Part shown: in pieces, positions 37,001-47,443 of the stretch
How the letters are laid out: each line of letters begins with the position of its first letter
Position numbering within the stretch: the first letter of the stretch is position 1
Source: Zhengitettix transpicula
Taxonomy: Eukaryota; Arthropoda; Insecta; Orthoptera; Tetrigidae
Assembly: GCA_037074705.1 (NCBI GenBank)
Contig: CM073596.1
Span: 58,556,001-58,620,000, forward strand
Direction of reading: 5' to 3'
DNA: 64,000 nucleotides
The notes under the pieces: model-generated
What the model was told of the DNA's origin: nothing
What the model saw: only the letters and a program-made list of their open reading frames with translations
The model's database searches: none
Translations under genes and position numbers: made by a program

Positions 37001-40000
37001 AGTAATGATTATTAACTGTGCAGGATGTTAACTCATTTATATATATAATGTTCATACTATTGTCAATTAAAGTACTTGAAAGAAAAAATACAAATAATAA
37101 ATGCAAAAAACATGTTCTATATGGTATTATGACCACAAATTTAACTCAGTATTATCCATTTGTGTTAATTATATAATAATTACATTCCATGTTTTGCCAA
37201 AAATTGCATAGTGACGTGCAGTTCAATTTTCAGGAACAAGGTCCTGCAAATCAGCAACGGCATTGAATTTCCTGGTGAGATCAGATGGGAATTGGCTGCT
37301 TGTTTGCTCGTTGCCTGGATCCTTGTCTACTTTTCTATTTGGAAAGGAGTAAAATCTTCAGGAAAAGTGCTTTACTTCACTGCTACCTTTCCTTACATTC
37401 TCATAATAGCCTTTCTGTCAACATCTCTCACCCTTGAAGGAGCAAACAAAGGCCTGAGGTTCTTCTTCCAACCCAAATGGCAAGACCTAGCAAACTCTAA
37501 GGTAATTTGAGGCAGTCCTGAACTAAATTAATGATTTTGTTGGCAAATAATGTGAAGCATTGGACAATTACTGTTACGAACATTATTATCGTATATTAAA
37601 AAATGAAATATACAGACACTTCATAGGTCCTATGTCTTTTGCTGTGCTTAATAGCTTTCTTTTCAACACTAAATATTTATGCAGGAATTTAAATATATGT
37701 ATATATTACTGAAAAACAACTAATTCAGGTTTGTCATAGCTTTTGGCATTTCTGCATTTTTCAATACTGTGTTTCTGGACCATTGTAAGTAAATTATTCA
37801 AAATCATAACCAATTTAATAATAAAATTATGTTAATAATGATTGCATACAATTATCTTAAAATATTCAACAATGGATAACTATGTTGGAAAATATAAAAA
37901 AAACTAACTACTAATTTCTAAATTAATTAAAATATATTTTCCATATAATAGAGTGTCAATGTAAAGTAAATTTAAAGTTAATCATTTTCCTCATTGTTTG
38001 TAAATTAATATTAGTTCAAATTAGAAATCCGTAAAAGGTTAAAACAAAAATTGGGAAGCAAAGGGGTGAAGACATTTCTCTTTGCAGATGACAGTGGTGT
38101 AGAGGTTATGAAAATCTGCAGAAATCTAGAGAATATTATCACTGAATATGGAAAAATTAACAAGGAAATTGGGTAGAGAATTCAGCAAACAAATAGGTTT
38201 TAACAGACTGTGAGAGACTTAATGTGTAACAAAGAAGTTCTAGAAGAATGAATGTATTCAGTGTATTGTGCACTGATATTGAAGTATCCAGGAGGAAAGT
38301 AAAATCCAAGCAACCAAAATTAAGTTCCTGAGAGGATTATTAAGAAAGTCACAGAGAGATCAGGTCAGAAATGAGAAAATTAGAGAAAAAACCAGGTTCA
38401 CAAAAATACGAATCAATATAAGAAATACTGAAGGAAGGAAAAGAGTTGTGGAGAAAAAGACAAATGTGGAGGGCCTCGACTCACATCCCAACCCAAAAGA
38501 CTGGAAACAGGAAATGAAGAAGAAGGATATTAATTCATATTAAAAAATATTGAATCAGTTTTTAGTAAAAGGTTATTGGAAAAAATATTTGAATTTAAAA
38601 AAATAATTCCAAAACACTTGAGTATAATGTTGGTAATATTCTTTAAATTTCCAAGAATATTTACTTATTTCCTTTTGTAAAAATTGTATAAGCTTCATTT
38701 TTCATATCAATATTTTTTTTTTTTAGGTTTGGGTGAATGCTCTTGCTCAGAACTTCAATTCTTTGGGAATTGCATTTGGTTCTGTGCTGTCATTTGCAAG
38801 TTACAATAAGTATCACAACTACATTTTGGTTGATACATTGGCCATATCCACCATAAATGCTGTCACTAGCCTTTTAGTGGGGATATTTGCTTTTGCAACT
38901 ATTGGAAACATTGCCACTGAGCTGGGTAGGACAGTTGATGATGTAATATCAGATGGTAAGATTTAGTTTCAGATATAGATTAATCTTTTAATGCATTGTT
39001 TTCAAAATTGAAATTAATAAATTGTGTATATGAATGTGTATAAATTTTTTTTTTCAGGCCCAGGTTTAGTTTTTGTTGTGTACCCACAAGCCATGGCAAA
39101 GATGCCTGTTTCCCAATTATGGGCTGTACTGTTCTTTTTCATGCTATTATGTTTGAGCTTAAACAGTCAGGTGATTATTCTTTAGTTTCATACATTTATT
39201 AATCTTAAGACTTAATTTAATTTTTTTAAATATATATGTTATTTAAAAAAATATAAGATTGAGTATAGTATAATAATGCCAGTAAACATTTAAATAAAAA
39301 TAATTTATTATCTGAATCTCAGTTTGGATTCAGAACTGAATATTCAAATGAGAAGGTCACAAGCACCCTATTAGAACAAACATTAGGTTAATTAAATAGT
39401 AAATGATACTCACTATGAATAATTTGTGATTTCTGTAAAGAAATTGACTGTGTAAATCACAATATTCTACCAGAAGAATATCTTATTTATGGCATAGTTA
39501 TTAATTATCAGGTGTTGGACAGGATCGAGGTCTTTAAATTATCAGAGGCATTAGAGTGCTTTGAGCGGGCCGACCGAAGAGCATCTGTGGAATATGATTC
39601 TATTCAATTCCATTCAATCAAATGCTATCATTTTATTTATCTTTAAGTTATATTTCAGGTTGAATTAAGTTTTCATTTTATAAATTGGTAATAGATATTT
39701 TTTTTAAACTTTATTTTTGTTGCACATTATTTTCTCACCAGTTTGCCATTGTTGAGGTAGTCATCACATCAATTCAAGATGGATTCCCCAAATGGATCAA
39801 GAAACATCTTATGTGCCATGAGATGTTGGTGCTTGTTGTCTGTATTGTCTCTTTCTTGTTTGGTTTACCACATATAACACAGGTAATTATTTATTGTTAC
39901 GATATAGTGCTAATCATGTACACTATTTTATTACCATTTTAAATGTAATGAGTTTAGTTTAATTTTGTTTGACTATATTCTATATTTATAACAGTTCACT

Positions 40001-42316
40001 GTTTTGATTCAAATTCAGGGTGGAATATACTTCTTTCAACTTGTTGACCATTACACAGCATCCATATCAATCATGATACTGGCTTTCTTTGAGGTAATTG
40101 CAATCTCATGGTTCTATGGTGCCCACCGTCTTGCACGAAATGTACAGGACATGACTGGCAGAAACCCATCACTGTATATTAGATTCTGCTGGTGGGTAGC
40201 AGCACCAGTGCTTCTCATGGTATGCTTGCTTTTGTTACATTATTTTCATTTAGCTTAAATTTATATTACTGGAAATTTTGTTACTTTGATATAATAATTT
40301 TTTGGGATATATTGAGTACTTTTGTTTAGAATAGTATTGTTTAATGATGATGAATTTTTCATTTTTGTAGGTTATATATTCTCATTAAAGTTAGTGCACT
40401 ATGTGAAATCAGAAACAATATTTTCTTTTCAGTTTATTGTCTGTTGCATCCATGTCGATTAATTTAATTTAAATTCACATTTATTTTTATGTAGTGGTCA
40501 TGGTGTAAAATGTTTCATACAAGCAAACAAAGGAAAACTATATTAATATATAAATACAAATTTTCATTATTTATTTACATAATTATATGTTCTTTCTTCA
40601 TTTCCTTTCCTATTATAACATTTCATTTATCTTCTTTTACTCACTTTTCTGTTTTGTTTGTTTATTGAAAAATATCAAAATTTAGAACAGAAGTGAATAA
40701 GAAAGATAGCATTTTCATTGCTGCTCTCAACATTGGAGTATTTTATAATTCTCTTTGAACTATCATTTTGCTTATTTCCCTACTAGATGTTGATCCTTCC
40801 CTCAGTTTTATTTGACCTGTTTTAGATTTACTTTTATTGTCTCTGATGATTTTTAATTATGCTGTTTCTACTACTGCTTTCTTTGTAAATTTTATATTGT
40901 TGAATTTTTTTAGCTTCCCTTCTTTGATCTCCTTACTCAGACAAAACCTGATAAATACTTCCATTAATGTTACTATAACATTGCCAACAAATTACAAAGC
41001 TAAGAGTACATTTTGACAAATTTCACATACATGAGTTGCCATGGGGAAGCCTTGTAAGTTTGTTTAAAACATTGTACTTTTATAGTGACCCTTGTGATAT
41101 TCCATTTCATGAGTGTCAGGAGAGTGTGAACCTCCCCTCCTTCTTCAAGGTCTGTGCCACTGGACATTTTTTGAAGTTGTTTGTGCCTTATGAATGGCCC
41201 TGTTGTCAGTTTCATTTTGTCATGCTAATTTATACTTAATTGATTATTTGCGTTGGTATAGTCATTTGAGATTATCTATTTGTATATTTTATATTCTTAC
41301 TGTACCAAAAATAATTTAATTAATGTAAAACAGTAAGAATAATAAACAGAAGTATTACTGTATTTCATCCGCCTGGGATGTAAGCTAAATTTGTTGCCCA
41401 TTTTAACCCAAAATCATCCAAAATTTACAGAAATTCTTAAATAAAAAAGTGCCTCCTGTTGTGGGTCAGCCCAACCATCCCTGCCACACCATGGATAATA
41501 AAAATGTTATAATCTCCTTCTAGATGAATTTTATGTTGGAATTATTTTTCCTGGTACATAATTTATAAGTATGAGATCATTAAAGTGCCATGTAACTTGC
41601 AAGGTTGGGCGTAAATATATACAATATTTTTTAACATGTTACACATTCAGATTTTATGTATTACAGGCTGTGTGGGTGTTTTGCCTTATCGACTATGAAC
41701 CTCCATCATACAACAATGGAGCTTACAAGTACCCCAAGTGGGCAGAAATTTTGGGTTGGATGATAGCGTCTCTGTCATTGGTCTGCATACCTGCTTTTGC
41801 AATTGTTGTAATAGTTCGATCTGAAGGATCAACATTTATAGAGGTAATGATTTAAATACTTACGAAAAGTAAATGTATAATTGACAACCTGCTGATTCAA
41901 AGTAAAATGAATTGAAAATCTGTCATTTTTATTGTTAAAAAAAGTTCAGTCTGATTATAAATACTGCATGGTAAAAAAGATTTACATTGGAAAAAATTAG
42001 TATTCTTTCAATGTATGAGTATTCTTTTGATGTAAAGCAGCATTCTTAGAAAATGTATTTCTTAGATTATTTTTTATACATTTTTACTGTATTTCACTTT
42101 AAGCTTCAAATAATTGCTATCAGTCTAATTATTTTTGTTCACTTATGTAAATGTGTTCATTTTCAGAAATTGCAGAATTCTATCCAGTCTCAAATTCAGG
42201 AATGTGAGAGCTGTGGAAGTGACAGGTGTGAACACTTACGAGTAAACAGGAATGAACCGCAACAGGAGATGAACACACTGTTAACTGAAAAGGTCGTACC
42301 TCTGTCACCATCTTAG
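18940..42316 (+). CDS. ine: Inebriated-type SLC6 Na+/Cl- dependent transporter (eleven recognised exons, joined)
   Basis: Joined exons 18931-19025, 34840-35030, 35121-35255, 36144-36366, 37234-37501, 38727-38955, 39058-39170, 39742-39882, 40019-40219, 41667-41843 and 42167-42316 keep one frame and encode about 637 residues from the ATG at 18940. The product has the SLC6 fold: TM1 with the unwound [14 protein letters not shown] segment (about residues 72-85), a large loop with two Cys and NFT/NNS glycosylation sites after TM3, and twelve membrane segments. At the monoamine-binding Asp of SERT/DAT there is Gly, as in amino-acid and GABA carriers. Chloride ligands (Tyr in TM2; Gln and Ser in AQNFNS of TM6; Asn and Ser in NAVTS of TM7) are present. 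Similarity along the whole length is closest to Drosophila Inebriated, an orphan plasma-membrane transporter needed for neuronal excitability control and for osmotic regulation in Malpighian tubule and hindgut. The substrate is not shown by sequence. The true start could lie further upstream. Confidence 0.93.
20009..20048 (-). ncRNA. Hammerhead-like motif, array unit 1, left end
   Basis: On the minus strand: CTGAAGGAGATAC, A-rich loop, GGTGTC, GAAAC GTC GTC. The stem GATAC/GTGTC keeps pairing through one G-T. Confidence 0.35.
20174..20210 (+). ncRNA. Hammerhead-like motif, array unit 1, right end
   Basis: CTGAAGGAGATT...GGTATC GAAAC GTC GTC. The conserved 3' half is intact; the A after CTGAAG is replaced by G and the stem is weakened. 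The mate at unit 1 left is on the minus strand at 20009-20048. Confidence 0.35.
22855..23110 (-). repeat. LINE 3' UTR (L2/CR1-type), copy B
   Basis: Matches the 3' UTR at 17180-17640, including actatactaagggtataata and the terminal hairpin at 22871-22884 (TCCTCGTATGAGGA, loop-closing G-T pair). It lies directly behind an RT fragment of a different clade. Confidence 0.6.
23118..23640 (-). pseudogene. RTE-like endonuclease/reverse transcriptase, C-terminal remnant
   Basis: Minus-strand frames give [36 protein letters not shown] and a [15 protein letters not shown] end. This is the familiar C-terminal RLRWxGHVxRM...GRPRxRWxDxVExDL pattern of insect RTE-type endonuclease-reverse transcriptases. 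Upstream parts continue in other frames, so frameshifts have accumulated. Confidence 0.75.
23641..25012. other. Intronic DNA, no gene recognised
   Basis: AT- and T-rich; short frames only. Nothing in common with the other repeats was noticed. Confidence 0.4.
25013..25309 (-). mobile_element. SINE-like retroposon, minus strand, tail type 2
   Basis: Starts (in + coordinates) at the poly-T with tagacaggctacatgagg. It is 5'-truncated near the gctgtgggg block. The tail differs from copy 1: gcctgtctacacctaaaa instead of gttgccctaaaa. Confidence 0.75.
26068..26212. repeat. PLE family-1 palindrome
   Basis: Arms 26068-26105 and 26174-26212 (tgataatataaacaccacac / gtgtggtatttatattatca) enclose the tgggatccttgtgcctttct core. 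About 145 bp, non-coding. Confidence 0.6.
26235..26803 (+). mobile_element. SINE-like retroposon, near full length
   Basis: Includes two 5' hairpins (ctgcgagg...cctcgcag type), the aagttcccacgag block, the ggcacggagaagggaatgct block and an A-rich end after a C run. Best template for the family length (about 570 bp). Confidence 0.8.
26804..30159. other. Intronic DNA, microsatellites only
   Basis: Contains a TTA run (about 26916-26938), a CA run (28203-28227) and a poly-G tract (about 28246). No exon or element recognised. A CTGATT...GAAACGTC pair at about 27280-27318 (minus) may be a worn PLE motif. Confidence 0.4.
30158..30181. repeat. (TAGA)n microsatellite, LINE tail
   Basis: About six TAGA units at the 3' end of the minus-strand LINE; tetranucleotide tails are common at the 3' ends of LINEs of this type. 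Confidence 0.7.
30160..31020 (-). pseudogene. LINE (L2/CR1-type) RT C-terminus with 3' UTR and tetranucleotide tail
   Basis: Minus-strand frames give [19 protein letters not shown] and [13 protein letters not shown], then [22 protein letters not shown] and [15 protein letters not shown], ending [12 protein letters not shown]. These are the conserved C-terminal blocks of L2/CR1-type RT proteins in the right order, in two frames. The 3' UTR carries the hairpin at 30197-30208 and a (TCTA)n tail at 30158-30181. Confidence 0.8.
31021..33021. other. Intronic DNA, no gene recognised
   Basis: No motif or shared repeat noticed. The GC-richer stretch 31890-32300 is also unassigned. Confidence 0.4.
33022..33262 (-). 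mobile_element. SINE-like retroposon, 5'-truncated, tail type 2
   Basis: Reverse orientation, tail side at 33022 (aggtgtagtcacaggctatg), ends within the cccttccgatggcgggagag block. Internal small deletions. Confidence 0.7.
33540..34012 (+). pseudogene. LINE RT C-terminal remnant
   Basis: + frames give [61 protein letters not shown] and [18 protein letters not shown], spread over three frames. Same C-terminal layout as the L2/CR1-type RT at 30160-31020, but diverged and on the opposite strand. Confidence 0.7.
34840..35030 (+). CDS. ine: ine exon with TM1
   Basis: Acceptor ttgttccag, donor gtcagt, leaves in phase 1. Encodes a Ser-rich cytoplasmic stretch, the conserved R-x2-HWANK approach and all of TM1 up to the KSGGG turn. 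The in-frame sequence upstream of the acceptor has no ATG, so the coding start lies in an earlier exon. Confidence 0.93.
35121..35255 (+). CDS. ine: ine exon with TM2
   Basis: Acceptor tttctcatttcag, donor gtaatg, 45 codons, phase 1 to phase 1. Encodes [11 protein letters not shown] of TM2 and the conserved [16 protein letters not shown] loop, ending at CPLFKG. The Tyr of VPY is the SLC6 chloride-site Tyr. Confidence 0.95.
36144..36366 (+). CDS. ine: ine exon with TM3 and the large extracellular loop
   Basis: Acceptor actgtttcag, donor gtaagt, phase 1 to phase 2. Encodes [18 protein letters not shown] of TM3, then a loop with two Cys ([13 protein letters not shown], the SLC6 disulfide position) and two N-glycosylation sequons (NFT, NNS). 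Confidence 0.95.
37234..37501 (+). CDS. ine: ine exon with TM4 and TM5
   Basis: Acceptor caattttcag, donor gtaatt, phase 2 to phase 0. Starts [10 protein letters not shown], then TM4 ([14 protein letters not shown]) and TM5 ([14 protein letters not shown]), ending in the [10 protein letters not shown] loop typical of SLC6 members. Confidence 0.95.
38040..38520 (+). pseudogene. RT remnant in an ine intron
   Basis: A frame with [17 protein letters not shown] shows the FADD catalytic motif of non-LTR reverse transcriptases. About 300 bp later [20 protein letters not shown] and [12 protein letters not shown] match the C-terminal part of RTE-type proteins. Many stops. Confidence 0.65.
38727..38955 (+). 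CDS. ine: ine exon with TM6 and TM7
   Basis: Poly-T tract and ttttag acceptor, donor gtaaga, phase 0 to phase 1. Encodes [18 protein letters not shown] (TM6) and [12 protein letters not shown]7 follows with NAVTS, so the Gln, Ser, Asn and Ser chloride ligands are all here. Confidence 0.95.
39058..39170 (+). CDS. ine: ine exon with TM8, first part
   Basis: Acceptor tttttttcag, donor gtgatt, phase 1 to phase 0. Encodes [16 protein letters not shown] and a membrane segment ending LCLSLNSQ, matching the SLC6 EL4/TM8 region. Confidence 0.94.
39310..39510 (+). pseudogene. RT core fragment in an ine intron
   Basis: [20 protein letters not shown] and [15 protein letters not shown] correspond to the SQFGFRxxxST...FxDxxKAFDxVNHxxL blocks of LINE reverse transcriptases. 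The catalytic KAFD is mutated to KEID. Only about 65 codons survive. Confidence 0.65.
39742..39882 (+). CDS. ine: ine exon with TM8 end and TM9
   Basis: Acceptor tttctcaccag, donor gtaatt, 47 codons in phase 0. Encodes [19 protein letters not shown] and the TM9 segment [15 protein letters not shown], ending HITQ. Confidence 0.94.
40019..40219 (+). CDS. ine: ine exon with TM10 and TM11 start
   Basis: Acceptor caaattcag, donor gtatgc, 67 codons in phase 0. Encodes [15 protein letters not shown] and a TM10 segment, then [17 protein letters not shown] and the start of TM11. Confidence 0.94.
41667..41843 (+). CDS. ine: ine exon with TM11 end and TM12
   Basis: Acceptor tgtattacag, donor gtaatg, 59 codons in phase 0. 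Encodes [18 protein letters not shown], the [13 protein letters not shown] start of TM12, and the membrane exit [11 protein letters not shown]. Confidence 0.94.
42167..42316 (+). CDS. ine: ine last exon, cytoplasmic C-terminus and stop
   Basis: Acceptor cattttcag, 49 codons, then TAG at 42314-42316. The tail has a Cys cluster ([11 protein letters not shown]) and ends in a polar stretch finishing LSPS. No membrane segment. The Cys-x2-Cys...Cys pattern could bind metal, but this is inference only. Confidence 0.93.
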   Translation, partial: KLQNSIQSQIQECESCGSDRCEHLRVNRNEPQQEMNTLLTEKVVPLSPS

Positions 42317-43690
42317 TGCAATTAATTGTATTATATTAGAGAAACTTATGTGTGATAATTGAACAAGTGATTCTAATAATTTATTTCCGTGTGGTGATTT
42401 GGTGACTTTGAAATATGAGTACTTTGTATTTTTAATGTCCATGTCAATACGTGAGTGCAGCTGGTCTTTACTCGAAATATTACTTTGTTTGAATGATATT
42501 ATGTAATACTCCAGATCTATTTCCATAGCAGTAGTGTGCAGATTCACCTGTGTATATTAAAAATGCAATGGAAATGATTGTTAAAGATGCAGGTGTTATA
42601 TCACAACAAAGAAAGTGATTGTACTTAGTATTAAATTTTACTTTCAAATATCAAAATATTTGTACAAATGTAAATTAATAACTTTAAAAAGTTTTGTGAT
42701 TTTGATTGTGAGAATTGAGAAATCATTTATATACAGATTTGAGTATACTGAAGCTGCGACACAGAAAAAATTCTTACATGAAACAATGCTTTGCTTGAGA
42801 AAACTTTCCTGCACTATTGAAATAAGATTTCAAAAATTGAAATAAGTTTTCAAAAAAAATCACCAAGTAAAGACTTACATCTGTTTAGATTTATTACCAT
42901 TTTTAATGTTGAAAAAAAATGTAACAGTAATTAAGAAAATATTTTATACAATTCAAGGTAATATGTAAAATGGAATTGTTTTTAAGATGCATGAAAGTTA
43001 CTGGGGTTAAATAATACAATTGAAATTTACTGTGATATTAAGGAAGTCTTATGTAGCTTTAATTAAACACAAATGCTTTACAGTATAACTATTTTCTGTT
43101 CAATCAATGTGATGACAAAGAACCAATTAATTTTAATCAGTGGATAAGTTTTTGACATTACTGAAGAATGCATGTTATATGTAGGCTACGAGTTTATGTA
43201 TGAAATAATGAATGCGTACAGACGCAAATAACAATATTCATTATAAATGATATTGTTTAAACTTGTATATAAATTATGCCATATTTAATTAATTAATTAT
43301 GTCACAAGGAAGTTGTTAAATTCTTAGAGTACAAAACAGAATATTCAGGACAAATGTGGAATAATCTTCTAGCAATATTATATAATAGTTTTTTTCTTCT
43401 GAATATTATTAACTGAGAAAGTCCATTGTTTATTATTGTTTAAATAACATGGGTTTCAGACCTACAAAATTTATCATTTTGAAATGATCTGACGGTTTTT
43501 GGAACTTTTGATTGTAAAGTAATTTAATTATTAATTATTTATGTTGATTTGCTTAAAGAATGTAATATTTTATCATGGTGTTAATAATTTGAGAACTTTC
43601 ATGTAACAATTTGGAACATTGTGTCCAATGCATCTTTCCGTACTATACGCTCAACCTGTACACAAATAAACCTTTTCAGTGTCATTAATG
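42317..43690 (+). other. ine: ine 3' untranslated region
   Basis: AT-rich sequence after the stop with no recognisable repeat family and no long open frame. An AATAAA hexamer at 43665-43670, followed by a GT-containing stretch, is a plausible poly(A) site. Other A/T-rich hexamer-like sites exist further on, so the true end may be later. Confidence 0.5.
43665..43670 (+). terminator. Candidate poly(A) signal of ine
   Basis: AATAAA in the context acacaaataaacc, with a cagtgtc stretch about 10 bases later. It lies about 1.35 kb after the stop codon. Confidence 0.4.
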
Positions 43691-46596
43691 ATTAATTTTA
43701 AATTATAAGTTTTTATTAACTTAACATACTATTGATAAATGCTTAACGACCGTCATTGAGACATTTCGTACACTGTTTTCCACATATAGGATGGGAACTT
43801 TTATCTTTTGAATAACAAAATGCTCATATTAAACAAGTTGAAGGAAACAAAGATAAATAATATCGCATCATCCAAAATTCTGTAATGATACATAAATATT
43901 ATTTCAATTGTTAACATGGAACATTATTTACAGAGAGTAAGCAACATGCTTCGAAGGGATCGCATATGTTGCTGATATACATTTAAACAACGATGTTGAA
44001 ACATTTAGGATACATTTGACTTATAAATAATAAATCACTATTTGTTATTGTTCAAACGGCATATTTGTAATATCAGTTAACACTAAATTGAATGAGTATT
44101 TGCGAGCACGTATAATGTAATATCATATATCGGGGCATTTCTGTCAGAAATTACCACTTTATTGATTTATTATGCAAATTTATTGTGTTTTTGAGTATTA
44201 ATGTTGAAACTGTTTTGTTATAAATACATTTAAATATTAAATTGGATTAAATTTATTGATTTTTTCAAACTTCAAAATAATAGCTTATAATAAAAAGATT
44301 GAGGTGTTAAAAGTATAGGTAAATATAATTTTCTAAATTTGTTTTTAATGACATTTTCTATCCTTATAGGACTTTTTTAAGCTGCTGAAGTATATGAGAA
44401 AATTAAATGTTGCAAAAATATAGATAGAATAATGAGCCGTACCATGGCGAAAAACAATCCATTTTTGTGTATATATTTAAACTGTTTTTGCTATTGAAAG
44501 GTATTCTGTTAATTAATTTTGTTATGCATTGTATCATTGTATCATGAAAATTCTGGCTCAAATTTCTTAGTGAACTGTTAAGAAATTATTTTAATAGCTG
44601 TTCACATGGAAATAGGTCAATTTCAACATTGATATCAATGTGTACAATGGGACTACTGTAAGAAAAGGAAAGGCTATAATAGACAATGATACCATTTAAG
44701 TAAATTATTTAGAAAGAAATTGTTATAGTTATGTGTATTTCTGTATGTCTAAATCTTACGTCTTGAAAAGGGTTTTGACGAGCAAGTCGCATGTTTTGGA
44801 AAATGGTTTTAGGTTCAGCAGCACAGCTTCGCAACCTTTCAAACAAAGCATTTAATATTTATTTTAGAAACGTTTCATGGAATATATTTAAACTTTGTGT
44901 CTTAAGTGGAGTAAATGTTAATATGAATATATTTTTGGCCTGTGCCAGTAGGGATGAAAAGTTTCTTAATAAAAAGTCTCTGCACACACACACACACACA
45001 CACAGGGCTGACATCGGGGCGATATCTATCGGAGAGAAAGTGAATTCCATCACAAGTTCAAAAATATATTCACATGAATTTAGTCGACCGGATCAATATA
45101 TTTCTCTAATTTTTTTTAACTAGGGGTCTATTTTTACGTATTATCATCATTTTAATGGGTATCCACGGTCGTGTTTCGGGGCCCTGGCGCATTCATTCAA
45201 CAGCAGCAGTCCACAGGTAGCAGGAGGAACAGGTGTGTTATCATTTCGTTTTGTTACCCAGTCGAATTATTTATTACTTTGAATGTTCTCACGTGAACAT
45301 GTTTAAATGTAGATTGAAACGGTCTATGCTAATCTACGAGTTCTGTACAAGTGTTTAAGTATGATACTCGGTATCTTTGATAGGAGGACCCATTTCTCTT
45401 CAGGCTTTGTTGGTATTGAACTGCGCGTAGTCGGTTATACGCAGTCTGAGTATCACAGTAGATAACTGTATATAAATATAATATTCCGTTTCGCTCAGCT
45501 TTGAGACATTTTGACACGTCATCAGTTTCAGGCTAATTAAATGATTTACAATAAAATATTATGTATTATAATTTATATTAAAAATACTGAGATGAAATTC
45601 AGTTTATTCAGTTAATTAGGGATTATCAGCATTTAACTTGTTATTCATATATAGACAGATGTGGAGGTATAAAAATCTTAAATTAATCGTCCTTGTTTGA
45701 GGGACTGTCTTTTAACGGTATTTTTTTAATTCCTAACTTTTGTATTTCTAAAAAAATACGCTATATGTATTGTAATAATCAAATGGATGACGTTAATTAA
45801 ATTAAAGGAATGGTTAATTAAGATAATTACAAACGAAATTTGAGATCTGTTCTCTCTGGGCCTTTACTGGGTTTGATAATGAACACACAAAAAAAAAGAT
45901 TTAAAATCTTATTAACAAAACAGTTTACAATTTACCTAAACAACATGGCGCTTGAATGAAAGAAATTAAAAAGTAAAGAAATTAACTTAGATTGGCAATT
46001 AAAAGAGAACAAAATCTGACTTTATCCTTTAAGTAGCGTTTACAATATTATTAAAAATTATGTTACTTACGGACTGTCGGGTCTGGTACCAGAACAATCA
46101 ATTTTACCTCGTTCGGAAACTTTTACACTCTTTAATTATTTAACATCAGGCCTTGGTTTTCACTGATTCTACACTTCACTTTAATATTTGGCAAGATTGT
46201 CTGTATTCCGTTGATTGCTCCGCTCCACAATAATTTATCAATGTTCTCCTGGATTAGTTTCTTCACGAAGATTTTTGGAAAGTTCTATTCTGACGAAAAC
46301 TGCTCTTACTTTCCAATATTTACGCTGCAATACTATCCGTGAATGTTTTTCTTTGTATTTAACTAGTGTACATTAACGATGTCTAGTCTCTGCTCAAGTT
46401 TTATTACTTGTTCTGCTCCTCGTAATGTTTCTCCGCCAACTAAACTATCCTAGTGCTCTCGAGCTTTAGCGCGCATACGCCATTTCGGCATTTTTTGTTG
46501 CTCTGCTCGCCTTACCGCTATAATGGATTTATCAAACAATTCAAATTTTATGTCCAAACAATTAATGGCCTAATTAACTATTGCTACAGTATTTAT
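43691..46596. other. Downstream of ine, no further gene recognised
   Basis: Very AT-rich to 44780, then mixed. A CA run at 44983-45003. A further 3' UTR of ine could extend into the first part. Confidence 0.4.
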
Positions 46597-46651
46597 AAAT
46601 TCCCTTCCTGTACTATTAGAGGGGAGTTACCACCATTTGGATTACCCTCAT
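46597..46651 (+). mobile_element. SINE-like retroposon, 3' fragment
   Basis: Only the aattcccttcctgtactatt / ggattaccctcatgt section near the family 3' end is present. Confidence 0.5.
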
Positions 46652-46860
46652 GTCCACCACACTTCACCGTTTACGAGCTGTACCTTACTGACAGAAGAAA
46701 ACCTCCACCATTAGAACCTTTAAAGAACCATATACAGAGATTCCTCTGATGTTTTTTAAGCTTTTAAAATTTACATTGAATTAGATTTTAAGCTTTTGTT
46801 CTAAAAATTATTAGCAGCTAAGTGTAAAAAAAAATTACAAAAGCAAAAATTCTAAAAAAA

Positions 46861-47443
46861 ATTCACTTTCTTCATCGTCACCAATTTACACCTTCTACAG
46901 TATAATAATTTATAAATTCCTCTCTTTTAAGTATTCACGTTACACTTTTACCTTCCCATATAATGAGGCCACTAATCGATAAAAAGGAGTTTTCCTTTGA
47001 GCAAGTAAATGAATTCACTTACCTCTGGGTCCACAAATAAACAATTTAAATACAATCTCAAACGAAATTAAAACCCGAATAATAAATGGAAATAGATGCT
47101 ATTATGCTATTATTGAGGTCGAAAGTTTTAAATAACAACGGCAAGCTCAAAATATATAAAACCATTATGAGACCGGTTGTGATTTACTGATGCGAGACAT
47201 GGGCAAGTACAGACGAAAAGATGTTGGGTACTTTTGAGGGACGGATCATGAGAAGGAAATACGACCCTAAAAAGAATAGTGAACCATGAGCTGGACAATC
47301 TGATTAATCAAGCAAATATCTTGAGGTACGTGAAGAGTAGACGAATTGCATGGTTTGGACATGTGTGATGAGGATGGGTGAGAACAGAACACGTAAGAAA
47401 ATTATGTTGTGGAAAACCGGAGTGACGAAGGATAAGAGGAAGA
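46861..47443 (+). pseudogene. RTE-like RT C-terminal remnant, left arm of inverted pair
   Basis: + frames include EFSFEQVNEFTYLWVH, KLKIYKTIMRPVVIY, CETWASTDEKMLGTFEGRIM and a weak RLxWFGHV block. These are the C-terminal RT-to-tail blocks of RTE-type elements. The reverse complement recurs at 48518-49089. Confidence 0.7.
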
